Origin: Rhodosporidiobolus odoratus
Lineage: Eukaryota > Basidiomycota > Microbotryomycetes > Sporidiobolales > Sporidiobolaceae
Reading direction: 5' to 3'
NCBI GenBank assembly: GCA_034387635.1
Contig: JAOANU010000001.1
Location: 124,001-188,000, forward strand
DNA length: 64,000 nucleotides
Shown: positions 13,598-25,236 of the stretch, piece after piece
Layout: every line of letters starts with the position of its first letter
Numbering within the stretch: position 1 is the first letter of the stretch
The notes under the pieces: generated by a model
The model's input: the letters and a program-made list of their open reading frames with translations, nothing else
Database searches by the model: none
Told to the model about the DNA's origin: nothing
Position numbers and translations under genes: made by a program

Positions 13598-16500
13598 ATG
13601 CACACCGACGCTGATCAACTGTCCGACATGGACCTCCTCACCTCGGAGGATTTGGTCGATCGTTTGGTAGGAAGCGTTAATGCGGGACAAGTATTGGAGG
13701 TGCTCGTTTACATCAACGAGCTCGAGGCTAGGCAGGAGGGTCACAGACTCAACTATGGACGTACGTAGGTTCATCTTCCAGCTATTCCCACTGTCCTCTG
13801 ACTGTAGTGGGGCTGTCTCCGGGGAGGGCTGATGAGGTTCAGGAGTCCATCTCGAGGTGCTTGAGCACGTCTCGCGGGGCAAGAAGCGCCTCGAAGAGAC
13901 CGCTCAGGAAGTGCTGACCACACCTGCCTTGCTGTCCTGCAGAGTCAGACACCGGTCTCTCACCCCTCGTCGCATTGTCCTTCAAGCCTTCCCCATCCCA
14001 AGTTGACCTCTTCCTCATTCGCCTACTCAAAGCCAAAGGCGCACTTTTCCCGACTAGCGATGACATGCTTGAGGTCGGTGCGTGGGCGTTGGAATGCTTC
14101 GAAGGATGCGTAGGTGGCAGCGAGGAAGGTTCGTCTTCCTCTCGTTCCTTTCTAGCCTACGAGAATTGCTAAAGACATATTCGCGCAGAGCAACAAGTTC
14201 ACAAGCTGCTCCGCCTCGACTCGTCGGCCGCTGCCGAATGGATCTCTACCCATTTCCCCTCGACTGTTTATTCTTCTTCCGCCGATCCGAATGCACCCGA
14301 AGGCTACGTTGCCGAGAACGACATGTCGGCTTATCTTACTCCAGGCGATGGAGACTACAGCGGCGAAGCAGACGACGACGCCGTTATGCGTTCTGCTTCC
14401 CTCCCTGTCGAGTCCGGGTCGAGCTTGGCGAGGCCAAAAAGGGCGGGAACGATCGAGACTGCTGGGCCGCAGGGCTTCACTGCTTCGTCGCCTGCGCCGT
14501 ACAGTGCTGGAGCTGGAGGTAATGGAACGAAGTGGGCGAGGGGGAGTCTTCCTCCCACAAGGGGGTCGGGGCTTCCGAGCACGGTCGAGGTCAAGAAGGA
14601 GCTCCTGTCCTCTCCCGAACAGCAGAGGGACAAGGGGAAAGGCAGAGCGGGCGACACGGCAGGTTCACGGACAATGATCGACTTGACCGACTCGCGCTCG
14701 CCCTCGCCCGTGCCAAAGTTGGAAGACGCGGACGACTCGGGGTTGCTTTCCAACTCTTCCTCGCGCCCTCTCCATTCAAAGCGACCTCGCTCGCGCTCTC
14801 CTCGCGCATCCTCTCCGGATGGCAGAGAAAGGCGCCCTCGCCGTCGTTCCCGTTCTCGCTCCTTTTCTTCCGAAGGTCATCTCCGACTCGACAACCTTCC
14901 CGCCTCCTACACCTACACCTCGCTTCGCACTCTGATCGACGACCTCAATCTTCCTGGCATTCTCACCATCGATTTCCTCCCCGCCCCAGCTCCTAGCTCT
15001 TCTACTTCCGCTTCTTCTTCCGCCTCATCCGCAAGTCGAGCAGCTCCCGGTGGTCTCGTCTCCTTCACCTCACTTTCCATCGCGCAACACGCCTACGCTC
15101 TCCTTCGCAATCGAGAACTCGAAGGCAACGTGCTCGAACTCAAGATTTACGCGTCGGGTGGAGGTCGGGTGGAAGGGATGAATGAAGTGTCGAGTGTGGC
15201 GGAGGAGGAGGCGACGAGGAGGAGGAAGCAGAGGGCGAATGAAGGACATCCAGCTGTTGGAAGAGGCGGGCCACTACCACCCCAGGGGGAAGCGTTTCAC
15301 GAGGTCGGTAGTGGCGGGGGAGGGGGAGGGAGAGGAGAACGTTACGCTTTCAACGCGGCGCCGTACTCGGGTACGGGTCACTCTGGAAATGACCGTTTTC
15401 TTCCTCCACCTCGTGACGCCTATCCCAATTCCGCCCCTGCCCCTGCCCCCTATGCCGCACCACGCTACTTCCCCCGTCCCTTCCGACCTCAAGTTCCAAT
15501 CATCTTTACGGCGGCTGAGCTCGCGAGGAGGGTGTATTGTGGGAGTTTGAGGTATGGGATCACGACGGATGAGGTTGGGGAATTGTTCAGTCAGAGGGCG
15601 GGGGTTGTGGCCAAGGTTTTGAGGGTGATTAACTCGGCGGATGGAGGGCATGCGTTTGCGTACGTTTCTCGACCTTGTCTTTTCGCGACAATTGCTCAAG
15701 CTGATTCTTCTACGAAACGGCTGACACACGCAGGTTTGTACAACTCCCGGACGCTATCACGGCGGATCACGCGCTGAAGGTGCTGCACGGAACCGTACAT
15801 GGTGCGTCGACCTCCTATTGTCGCTTCCTGTGTGTGACGACGCGTAACACGCTCACAACTGTCCTGATGGGTCCCGCACAGACGGCCACCTCCTCCAGAT
15901 CGAGCACGTCAACGAGATGGGCCATAAATGGCTGTTCTCGCTTACTCTCCACGGTCTTCCGCTTCGCTGGGCTTACAGGGATGGTACGTCTCCCCTTCTC
16001 AGCTTCGACTCTCCTGGTCTCTCTACTGATCCTCCCTCGACGCCTTTTCCTCACCAAACCAGTCTCCGACTTCCTCATTTCCACCATCGGATCTTTCGCC
16101 GGTTTGACGGTAGGACCTTCCCACCGCGATAATGGGCAGTTGCATGTTAGGGTCGAGTTGCGGTATAAGACTGAAGCTAAGTGGGCTGCTACGGTGCGTT
16201 TCTCGCTTCCCCCTATTCCCCCTCACTCTCCTCATGATTGGAAACTGATCTGTCCGCTCTCATTCACTTTCACCTGCATCTGCTCTCTTCCTCTTTCTCT
16301 CCATTGACTCACACGATTCACGATCATGCGTATCAACAGGAACTTCACGGTCTAGTGGTCGACTCTCGTCCCATCTCTGCCGAGATCGACCAACTCTCGG
16401 TCAGACGAGAAATGGAACGCGAATTGGCTTACAAGAATTTGCTTGAGGGAGGAGGAGGTGGCGGCGCTGGAGGGGGAGGGGGAGGGGGAGGTGGCGGTGG

Positions 16501-16801
16501 CGGTGCTGGAGGGGGAGGAGGAGCGGGGGGAGGAGGAGGGTACGATCCGCATCAACCTTCGGCAGGAACCGGAACGGGGACGGGGACGAGGTATGATAAT
16601 GCGTTCCCGGCTCTCGCCGCGAATGGCGGAGCTACGCCCTCGGGGTCGAGGAGAGCACCTCCGCCTCCGCCTCCGCCTCCTCTTCGTCCGGCTGCGAATG
16701 GCAGCTTGGGAGGTCAGGCGACGAATGGGAAGCAAAGGGAGGAGGAGGAGGAGGAGGAGTATAATCCGTTCGCGCCGAGTTGGATGTTGGGTAAGAAGTG
16801 A
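13598..16801 (+). CDS. Multi-RRM-like RNA-binding protein, paralog 1
   Basis: Seven exons (13598-13760, 13943-14128, 14189-15659, 15734-15801, 15882-15983, 16063-16193, 16340-16801) join in frame to 860 residues. The N-terminus is a small helical, ankyrin-like region (TGLSPLVALSF). A Ser/Arg-rich linker follows (RRSRSRS). Three degenerate RRM-like segments come next: HLRLDNLPASYTYTSL, then RRVYCGSLRYGITTDEV with HAFAFVQLPDA, then FSLTLHGLPLRWAYRDVSDF. RNP1 aromatics are only partly kept. The C-terminus has a run of glycines encoded by a GGA-rich tract (about 16447-16550), a proline run and an acidic patch. The gene at 22387-24960 has the same order and identical exon sizes of 68 and 102 nt in the middle, so the two are paralogs. 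RNA binding is likely from the RRMs. The target is unknown. Confidence 0.82.
16447..16550. repeat. GGA/GGT-rich low-complexity tract in coding sequence
   Basis: A G-rich imperfect triplet repeat encodes an uninterrupted glycine stretch in the C-terminal part of the RRM protein. It is prone to length change by slippage. Confidence 0.8.
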
Positions 16802-17544
16802 AGAATTGAAGAGGTGAAAGGAGAAGGAGGAGGGGAGGGAGCGCTTGATGGAGCTTGGAGGGAGGGAGGGAGGTGTGGGCTTGCGGTTATGGTTACACTC
16901 GTTCTTTCTCTCTTTCCTTCTTCCTTTCCTTCCTACTCAGCCTTCCTTCTCTCTTCCGCTTCGACTTGACGACCTCCTGGTGCTATGATTGTCGCGGTCC
17001 TCGCGCATACCACAAAAGAAGCAGATTCGCATACCCACCGGTGTTCCTTTCCCTTTCCCTCTTCCTCGCTCTCTCGCGATTCGTTTCCACATTCGTTGCC
17101 TGAAGTCGTACCGTACCTTTCCTGTTCAAGTGGAATGGCCTTCGCTTAAAGCGCTGTCGTGTGTGGGTGGTCAGATATGCTGGGACAGTCTTGACCGCAA
17201 AAGAATGTCGCTGGGTACCTCTCCGTGTTCCTCTCGCTCTGTATCTCACACTCTTGCAATTAGCGGAAAAGAGCCAAGGAGAAAGGCCGCTTGTCGAGGA
17301 TGCTAGAAAGCGATAGTTGGCATCGACTGCACATTTTCCCCTTTCCCACCTACACCTCGAGCTCTCCCACCACTCTACCCATCCTGATAGCTCACAAAGT
17401 GCACACCTTCGGCAAAGAGCAGAGACGAGACGCCGAGTTCCCTAACTGCGTCTCAGTAGGAGAGGATTTGTTGCGTCTTTTTCCTCGAGGTAGCGAAGGT
17501 GCATGAGCTGTGACACGGGTAACATCGGTCAGTAGCGCTCGTGA
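16802..17544. other. Convergent intergenic region
   Basis: This lies between the 3' ends of RRM paralog 1 (plus) and the leucine-rich protein gene (minus). It contains CT-rich runs near 16905-16960 and 17045-17080. Short frames have no recognisable content. Confidence 0.45.
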
Positions 17545-18888
17545 CTATCTCAGAGAGCAGATCGAGGAGGGGAGAGAAAGGTTTACATTGGCCTCGAGTT
17601 CATTGGGTTCGTCGTAAAAACCGTCAATCTCGATCCAGATGCCCTTTTCTTTCACAACCTCGCGCAGTTGCTTCACATCAAGCGGAGAGAGCCATTCTGC
17701 TGTTCCTATCTTGAGAGCTGGGCAAAAGTCTACGAGCTGCGAGGGAAAGAGGGACGAAAAGGAAAGAGGACCAGGTATCGTGTCGGAGGATTAGGTCGGG
17801 GGAATACCAGCGCCTAAAACGCCATTGATCCGGCTGATCTTGAGAGACTGTATATGAGAAGGATTGGGGAGGCAGAGCAAGACTTCGGGTGCTAGACCGG
17901 AAAGATCTCGAATAGCCAGATGCTCGAGGGAGAAACATCGAGTTAGAAGGCGAGGAGTCCCCACAGTCCGGGCTAGGGATCAGCAGAGTCCAGCGCTGGG
18001 ATGTACACGGTGCGTAGGCAAGGTGCAGCAGGTAAGAGGGGAAGATGCCTCGGTAAGAGCACCCTTCGACGGTCAAGAAAGTGAGCGTGCAGCAGGGTTG
18101 GGAAGAGAGGTGCTGGTAGGTGAGGGTCCAGTCTCGGCAGAGGTGAGGAGCTCCGTCCAGGTAGTAGAGATGCGTGAGAATAAAGTAAGGGTTGAAACCG
18201 CCAGGTGGGAAAGTAAGAGGGGCAGCGAGACCCAATTCTTGCAGGCCTGGAAACGAAAGCATCGGCTACAGCAGGCGGGTGAGAATAAGAGAGAAAGAAA
18301 ACACACACCAGCCAAGCTCTCCTCGACGAGTAGCTCGCTCGGCATACCCTGCTGCATAACAATTACGGGTCGAAGCTCCTCTACCCCTCTCACCCTTTCC
18401 AAGGCTTTTCCGACCGACTCCCAACTCCACTTTGCCCCTGATCCCGGTTTTCTAGGTTTGAACGGCAGGGTCTCCATCGATATGAGCGCTCGGGTGTCAT
18501 ACTCTGGTCCGTCATTCCCCATGCCCGTGAGCCAGCGTTCTAGTTGACTGCCCGTGTTGAACACGAGGGTTTCGTGCAAGAGGCGGCCGCAGACTTGACT
18601 CCAGATTCGGGAGGTGTAAGCGAGAGACGCTATGAGGGAGTAGCGGAGTTGTCGTTGCTCGTCGTAAGTGGCCGAGGTAGGATACTGAAGGGATGTGAGA
18701 TGGAGGAGGACGAGGGTGCGAATGTCGGGCTTTGAGAGAGCGGTTTGAGCAGCGGTCGGGGGCACTGAGCTACTTGTCTCGTGGGATTGTGCGACTGAAC
18801 GCGCCCGCTCGAGGGGTGTCGAGAGCTGCAAGCGAATTCGAGGTGGTGACGAGGAGGAATGGGTGCGTGTCCTAAGGTGGGGGGACAA
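17545..18888 (-). CDS. F-box/leucine-rich-repeat-like protein, start unresolved
   Basis: The largest exon (from about 18888 down) encodes a Ser-rich start, then PDIRTLVLLHL and LIASLAYTSRIWSQVC, an arrangement seen in fungal F-box-like proteins. Later exons read LQELGLAAPLTF, CCTLTFLTVEGC, FSLEHLAIRDLSGLAPEVL and HIQSLKISRINGVL, a leucine-rich-repeat rhythm. An intron of about 43 nt (GTGTAC...CCCTAG, near 17970-18010) is needed to keep this frame. Without it the frame loses the leucine pattern. The last exon reads LDVKQLREVVKEKGIW and ends at TAG (17545-17547). The frame is open upstream of 18888 to about 19010 with no ATG, so the true start is probably in a separate 5' exon. A role in substrate recognition for ubiquitin ligase is only a guess. 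Confidence 0.6.
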
Positions 18889-19989
18889 GTGAGAGTTCCG
18901 TCGCCTGTTCAGCCTGTAACGTTCGCTCAGCTGTAAGCTCAGACTTTCAAGCGTTAGCAGGCGTGCAGAGCGAAGACGAGCAGGAGCGCCGTGAGATTTC
19001 CCTTTTGGTCACTCTCGCTACCGTCGATCAACCTCAAGTCAGGATGGGGACCGCCCATGCAGTACGTATAGATTATTGCGACCTCTGCTGGCACACGTAT
19101 GAGTTTCCGCAGCTTCCTCGCTCGTCCTCGACAAGTCTTTCATCGTCCAACACCTCGTCTTGTTCACTCGTCAATCCACTCGCTAAGGTATCCTGAGCAG
19201 ACGTGACATACTTTCGAATCTACCGCAACACGCCTTATCCCTTTGCCTTGCCCTCGCAGTCTCTTGGCTTCAAGGCAATCTTGCTCGGCATCTTGAATCC
19301 ATGCGTCCTGGCTCGCAACCACCATTCCCTTTTCACCCTTCGGTCTAGCTAGAATCGACCACGCTGCAGTAGCACTACCTCCCGACTCACCCCGGCGGCC
19401 GCATATCCTTCACGACCTCGCCTTGCTCGACTTTTTCTTGCCCTGCTAATATCACAAACGCCTTTGCGTTGCCTCGTCTTGTTGGAGCTTGTACAGGGGC
19501 TTCTATGTGTTAAGGTCGATCTCGGGTCAGAACAGGAGAACATCCAGCGTTGCTTTGTTGTCAACTCGGAAGACAGCTGAGAGGTGAAAAGCCTCATCCT
19601 CTCGCAGCCCCCTTCGATAAGGCGGCATGACAAGGGCATTGAACGCAAGTTGACTCGCACTTTTGTGCTCCTGACCAGACTTATAGCCAAGCTGCCTATT
19701 GATCAGGATCTGCAGAACGGCAAAGAAGGGAGGTGCTTGACGCTGGTGTATAGTGTCAATGGAGACCAGCAACATAGGGAGGAGCGCTGTCAGCTTTGGA
19801 CCTGTCTCCAGGCGGCAGTGCACTGTCTGAAAGTGTCATCACCAAGATCAAATCCACCGGACACCCTACTGGCCAAGAAATCGAAGAGCAGAGATGCCAC
19901 CATGCAGGTACTCTACGGGAACACTAAGGTTACATATTGGTGCATGTGCAGGCTCTCGCACTTCTAGAAGACTTGCTGCATTTGCCTCG
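18889..19989. other. Region with possible unrecognised exons
   Basis: No gene can be modelled with confidence. On the plus strand, open pieces flanked by acceptable splice sites occur (around 18963-19061, 19120-19190, 19260-19340 and 19600-19905, then an exon-like piece reading ALALLEDLLHLPRQ at about 19952-19993). The last resembles the short exon LYRLVHIMLQPLLED of orphan gene C in position and leucine pattern. They may be remnants of another family member, but no RWPxW core is visible. Confidence 0.25.
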
Positions 19990-21617
19990 TCAGGTGACTA
20001 TCACGGAAAAGAAGCGATTTGAGAAGGCCGAGCAATGGAAGGTGTACACAACAAGTAGAATGTGCATAGTACTCGCTGTCTGTTCTGCCATCTCACAACA
20101 CAGCAACCAGTCTTGGACAGACACCTGTTCATGGTAACTGTCACTTGGAGCAAGGTGTCCTTGTGATGACAACTGGTTGATGTTACACTCACCACTGCTA
20201 GTCTGCATGAATTCCAAATCGGCTGAAAGCCCCCGCCAACACTTTCCCCTAAATCCACTGTGCCTCCCAGCGCCTTTTAGTCGTACCGTGATGGTGAGCT
20301 GCCCGGTGGCTGATACGAGCAAGGGAATGCTGCTGGAAAGGTGTATGTTAGTCCGTTGATCTAGTTTGACCACAGACCAACAGGCAGAAAGCATTACTTG
20401 ATCTGACCTCGATGCAGGAACCTGACATTGGGTGGCAGAGAACACAATCAGGTGAGCTTGAAGTCTTGTTCAGATTAGTGGAGCCACTCACTCTAGCGGC
20501 TGCTGCCTGCACGTCCTCAAGTAGGGGCTGCAGCATGATGTGAACAAGTCGGTAAAGCTGTTGACATGGAGCAAAGGTTGAACATACAATGTGTCTGGCT
20601 AGGTCCGCGAGAAGTGGGCTGTGCCGGTGCATCGCCACACCCGAAGGGAAATTGGCTTCCACCATTTCCTGATGAGATCTCCTGATCTCTAAGAGGACGA
20701 CGCTGCGCTGGGCTTCTGTCCAGTCTGACCAGAGATAGGTGATGCCAGCCATAAGGGGCTGGATGACTGCCTGGAAAGCCGCCATTCCGGCTGGCCTGTG
20801 TGTCACACTCCTTGCAGACTGAAAGTAAGGCATGAATGCCACAATGATTGGACCCAAAGGCTATAAGTATGTCCCGACTGTGTCAGTGCGGAGACCAGAT
20901 ATCACGGGCAAGACATTGGACTTACTATACCACGTTCAAAGTCTTCGCGAGACAGCCGATGGATAGCCCTCGTCTGTAACTGTAACAGGTGCTCAGCTTG
21001 AGACTTCACTGTGTCGTTCGCAGCCTCGTGCTGGCTAGGCGTCCATTGAGGCCAGCGCTCCACTAGATAGTTCCAGGTGATCAACTTGAGTCGCTCAACT
21101 TCGGGGCGGCAACGTTCAGGCAGTCGCAATGCGGAGGTGTTCAAGCTTCGGAATTGCTGTAGCAGGGTTTGAGGACGAATGACAACGCCCTAGGGTTACA
21201 CTACGTCAATAGTGAGGGATGGTTGGAGAAACGATCATTGACATACCTGTTGATCGGCTTCCTCAACCCATCCTTGTACCTCTTTCTCCCAGTCAGCGAG
21301 GCGCTGTCAGCACAACCATGCATCAGTGCGTAGATAGATGCCACAAGGGACGCGTGTGGTACCTTATCAATGAAGTCCTCCGCTGGACGGCTCTCGTCCG
21401 AGACAGATCTTTGCACATTGTTGACATGCGCCACGAAGCTAGCTTGGGAAGCTGTTGTCCATTTGTTCCAGTGGTCTGGCGGTACCTGGTCCTCGATGAC
21501 TCCGGCAGCTTCGTTGAACCAGCGTTTCTCCTCGAACTCGTCGCGACGATGTTTGAAGAGGGCGGAGGACAGTCGACTCTTGGCGGTGGTCAGTTGGCTG
21601 TATGGAAGGCCGTCCAT
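19990..21617 (-). CDS. WPxWT orphan family member C
   Basis: Seven exons in transcription order, 21617-21363, 21303-21247, 21189-20926, 20860-20588, 20557-20492, 20421-20378 and 20329-19990, join in frame to 432 residues. Exon 1 is the N-terminal module (PPDHWNKWTTASQASF). Exon 2 is RLADWEKEVQGWVEEADQQ. Exon 3 holds the core VERWPQWTPSQHEAA. Exon 4 opens PLGPIIVAFMPYF and contains YLWSDWTEAQRSVV. Exon 5 is LYRLVHIMLQPLLED. Exon 6 has RSDQVMLSA, matching RSMIVLSS of member A. Exon 7 begins IPLLVSATGQLTIT, matching the last exon of A. The first five introns are phase 0 and the sixth is phase 2, exactly as at the equivalent A junction. The long tail after exon 7's conserved start is less certain and may contain another intron. 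No known domain, signal peptide or clear membrane span is seen. Function is unknown. Confidence 0.68.
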
Positions 21618-21942
21618 CTGGTGACGGGTGACTGCAGTACCGAAGGCTTGACCCGAGTCTTGTGGGCAGAAGAGAAAGCCGACAAGCCCGGCGAGACTAT
21701 GCGATTGACCGCTTTGTCCGCGGACAGCATCTCTTTAGGAGTCGACTTCGAGCAGCTCGAGTTGCTGGGAACTGTCAACGTATCGGCACAGCACGTCGTA
21801 TGCTCTCTGCTCTGCCTCCCCTTGGAATACCGACTCAGCAGCTTCACACTTGACTTCTTTCCCGCTTGCGCAAACGTCGAGCGCGTGCTCCTCGATAACC
21901 TCTTCTCGCCCCGCTCGTCATCAACTTGCCAGTCTCCATCGG

Positions 21943-22287
21943 ATGTCTCGACAGCCGCAAGAGCCCAAGCAAGTCTACACTGTGCTTGCTAAGCGTGGAA
22001 AGCCGGCTGCGCTCGAGGGATTGCACCCGAGCGATGGGGAGACACAGTGGGAGCAGGGTGAGCTGCACGAGGCTGCAGGGGAGCTACGTAGGTTCGGGAG
22101 AATTGGGTGTGAGGGTCGTCGTTTGGTGCTTGATGTGGTGAAGAAGCAACTTGAGAAGGTCGAGGTGCAGTGGCAAGATTCCTTCTCTCTTCTCAGTGCC
22201 CATTGCTGCTCTGCGTGCGACTTGCTGGCGTTGTCCCATTCCTTTGCCCGTTACGACTCACGACGAGTCGGCTGCCCAAGTTTGTGA
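21943..22287 (+). CDS. Small unrecognised ORF
   Basis: An ATG-initiated frame of 114 codons begins MSRQPQEPKQVYTVLAKRG and continues with charged, helix-prone sequence (LVLDVVKKQLEKVEVQW) before a Cys/Ser-rich end that looks non-coding. It lies between the divergent starts of orphan gene C and RRM paralog 2, only 100 bp before the latter. It may be a short gene, a first exon or chance. I do not recognise it. Confidence 0.3.
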   Translation: MSRQPQEPKQVYTVLAKRGKPAALEGLHPSDGETQWEQGELHEAAGELRRFGRIGCEGRRLVLDVVKKQLEKVEVQWQDSFSLLSAHCCSACDLLALSHSFARYDSRRVGCPSL

Positions 22288-22386
22288 TTCTCTCTCCCAC
22301 TTTTCCCCTTCTCTCTCCTCGGCGATAGCCCTTCTTTCCTTCTTCTCTCTCTCTCTGCTCCATTCCTAATACTGCTACCAGTCGCG

Positions 22387-24960
22387 ATGCCCATGATCGA
22401 TCCTCACGACCTCCTCACACATCAAGATCGCATCGACCGCCTGTACGAAGCCGCCGTAGGACAGGATGTTGCGAAGGTCGTGTTCTGGTTGAAAGAGTTG
22501 AAGGAGAACGGCGAGGGGGTGGAGGGAGTGTGTGAGCCTTTTTCCAACGTTACCCGTGTCAAATGGTGAGAACGGAGGGCTCACGGCAACGGGGATGTCC
22601 GCCCCGTACTGGCGAAGGCCAGAAGGAAGCTCGGTGGAAGGATCCCTCTATGGTCACGCGGTCACGCTGCGTGGGTAGCGTGTGGCTTGTCGACCACCGG
22701 GCTGGTCGATCATACTGCTAATGAGCCCACGCTCTCGCCCGCAGACACGCATACCGGTTTCACCCCACTCCTCGTTGCCGCCTCGAAAGAAGAATCTCGT
22801 ATCTCTAGCCTCATCGTCGCCCTTCTTCGTTGCGCTGGCTGCAGCATGCCTGATCCAGCCGATCCGGGAGCTGTCAATCAAGTGGCAAGGATGAAGTCGT
22901 GGGTGTCTGCTGCTTTTGCAGGGGATGAAGGGGCGAACCGCGCAGGTAACTTTCGGTCCAACTCTGCTCTCTCAGCTACTAGCGTCGCTCTCACCGCCGG
23001 CACGGCTCTAGCTGACAGTTATGTCACATATGTAAGCAGACGCCGAAGCTCGCCACCTCCTCTCCCTGAACTACCTCGACGTGCAGAACTGGATCGCGGC
23101 TTACCTCCCACCGCAAGAACCCTTCGGGCGCGAAGTTTCGAGCTTCTTACAGGAGGAACGCAATCGTGAAGCCTCTCTGGCACCCGTGATCCCTGAGGTC
23201 GTCGACCCAGCCGCCCTTCTTCCCTTCTCGCTGCAGTACCGCGGTCGTCCTTCTACTTCACCTTCGCTCACGCCCGCTCCTGCCCGTCATCCCGCTATCT
23301 TCTCTTCCCCCTCTCCTACGCCAATTCCTGGCTACACCGACTTCGACTCGACACCCATCATCCTGACCGATTCCGATTCCGATTCCCGCAGCCCTTCGCC
23401 AAAAGTCGAGGTAGATGCCGACGACGGAACCTTTCCCGCCGACAAGACTACAAACGAACCGCACCCTCCCGCCTCTCTCAGGATCGACAACATCCCCCCT
23501 CTTACCACCACCGATACTCTCCTTGACCTCTTCGGTCCGCGCTCGGGAGTAGTCGACGCCCACGTCTTGGTCGGGGAAACCGGAATCCCTTTCGGCTTCG
23601 TTGGGTTCAAGAGTGTGGAATTGGCTCACCTGGCGTCTATTGAGGCACAGAAGGTGAGGCCCGAAGGGAAGTTATTGGAGTTCAGTTTGTATGATGAAGG
23701 CCTGGGGCTGGTGGGGATCTTGAGGGAGGTTACGCCGGTGGCGGAGGATCCGGAAGGGCGCTCCCCCTTCGCTGAAGGAGGAGCGAGAGGAGCAGGAGGA
23801 AGAGGAGGAAGGCGCCCGCCCGTTCCGCTGCTCTTCCGTGCGGATGTGCTCAGAGCTAGGTGCTACTTTGGGAGTTTGCCGCATGGAATGACTGTGGACC
23901 AGCTTAGTGAGCTTGTTTGGGTCAGGACGGGGGTGAGGGGGAAGGTCACCATGTTTACTCAGGCGCAGGATGGCAGCCATGCTTGCGGGTACATTTCCTC
24001 TCTTCCTTGTTTCCCGTGGCTTCAACTTCATGTTGCTCTCTGTCTCCGTCCTGAGGGATTCACTAACGCGATGCATTGCTTACACGAGCAGAATAATGAA
24101 GTTTAGCGACGATAAGCAGGCGAAGGGCGTCTTGACTTTGATGCACGGTACCGCTTATGGTCAGTTCTCATGCATTTCACTGGGACTCCTCGCTCACGAT
24201 CGCTCCGCGAGCGCAGATGGGCATCTTCTCTGGGTCACGCCCGTTCACGAAGGTGGGCATAGCTGGACGCATTCCTTTGCTGTTAAGGGGTTCCCGGAGT
24301 GGTTCAGGTATAGGGATGGTGAGTTATACACGCTCTCTCTCTCCCTGTCAGTAAGAAGGCGCTCTCCCGCCGTCTCCTCGCTGACTTTCTGTCCTGTTCT
24401 GCTCGTCTTCGCCGATTTCGACCCTTCTCAACTTGGGGCTAAATCATCGTCTCACTCTCCGTCTCTTCGCACACCGCCACCTGACTCTCGTTTCTACCAT
24501 CACCTTGGTCAACCTCTCCCTCCCTTCCTCGCTGCCACCTCGAACCGAATCTGCACCCCCGGGACCAGTCTCCGACTTCCTCATCGCGAGAATCTCCGAT
24601 TTCTCCAGCCTCACCGTTACCATCATCCATCCCAGCCTCTCCGCCTCGGCCACCAGTGCGGAGCACAGCGTCCTCGCTCGGGTCGAAGTTCGTTACACGA
24701 CCGAGCTTCACTGGGCTTGCGAGCAACTTGATGGGTTGATCGTGAAGGGGAGGAGGTTGGAGGTTTGGATACAGCAGGATGGGTGGAGGAGCACGGGCGG
24801 AGGGAGGAGAGGAGGAGTTGAGCGTGGTGGTAGGTACCCAGCGGGCATGAGGCAGGAAGCGAGAATCGTGCCGGAGGGTAGGAGGATTGGGGTTGGAGAT
24901 TATGATGGGGAGGTCCCAAGGGGTGAGGAGGGGGCGATGGTGCTCGATGAGGTCTCTTGA
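22387..24960 (+). CDS. Multi-RRM-like RNA-binding protein, paralog 2
   Basis: Six exons (22387-22531, 22745-22945, 23040-23988, 24092-24159, 24217-24318, 24569-24960) join in frame to 618 residues. The order matches the gene at 13598-16801: an N-terminal helical part (DRIDRLYEAAVGQDV), an ankyrin-like HTGFTPLLVAAS, an RRM-like ASLRIDNIPPLTTTDTL with FGFVGFKSVELAH, a second (ARCYFGSLPHGMTVDQL with HACGIMKF), and a third (SFAVKGFPEWFRYRDVSDF). RNP1 of the first RRM (FGFVGF) is better kept than in paralog 1. The tail is Arg/Gly-rich and lacks the paralog's final intron, polyglycine and polyproline. Exons 4 and 5 are 68 and 102 nt, the same as in paralog 1. The pair probably arose by duplication with the orphan and leucine-rich genes now in between. 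RNA binding is inferred. Confidence 0.82.
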
Positions 24961-25236
24961 GGAGAGATGCAGGAGTCGGGATGTGCTTGAAAGATAGGCA
25001 AGGGAAGTGCTTGGGAAGCTGATCGGGAAAAAAAAGAGACGGAAATGCGTTGCCGGGGTCGTGTGGTTCTTGCTTGTGTAGCTTATCGCCTCACTTTTGG
25101 CAATTCTACCTCCCTTGCTCAGAGCCATTCAGCCATAACAGCACCAAGTGAACGGGAAAACAAAAGAGTGTCTGTTTACACTTCTCTTATCGCTTCCTCC
25201 TCCTCTTCCTCCACGGCGTACGACCGGCAACCCTAT

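Noticed and set aside
18963..19196. Plus-strand frame beginning with GTG near the leucine-rich gene start
   Set aside because: No ATG, no recognisable domain, and it overlaps the probable 5' region of the minus-strand gene. Left as unresolved.
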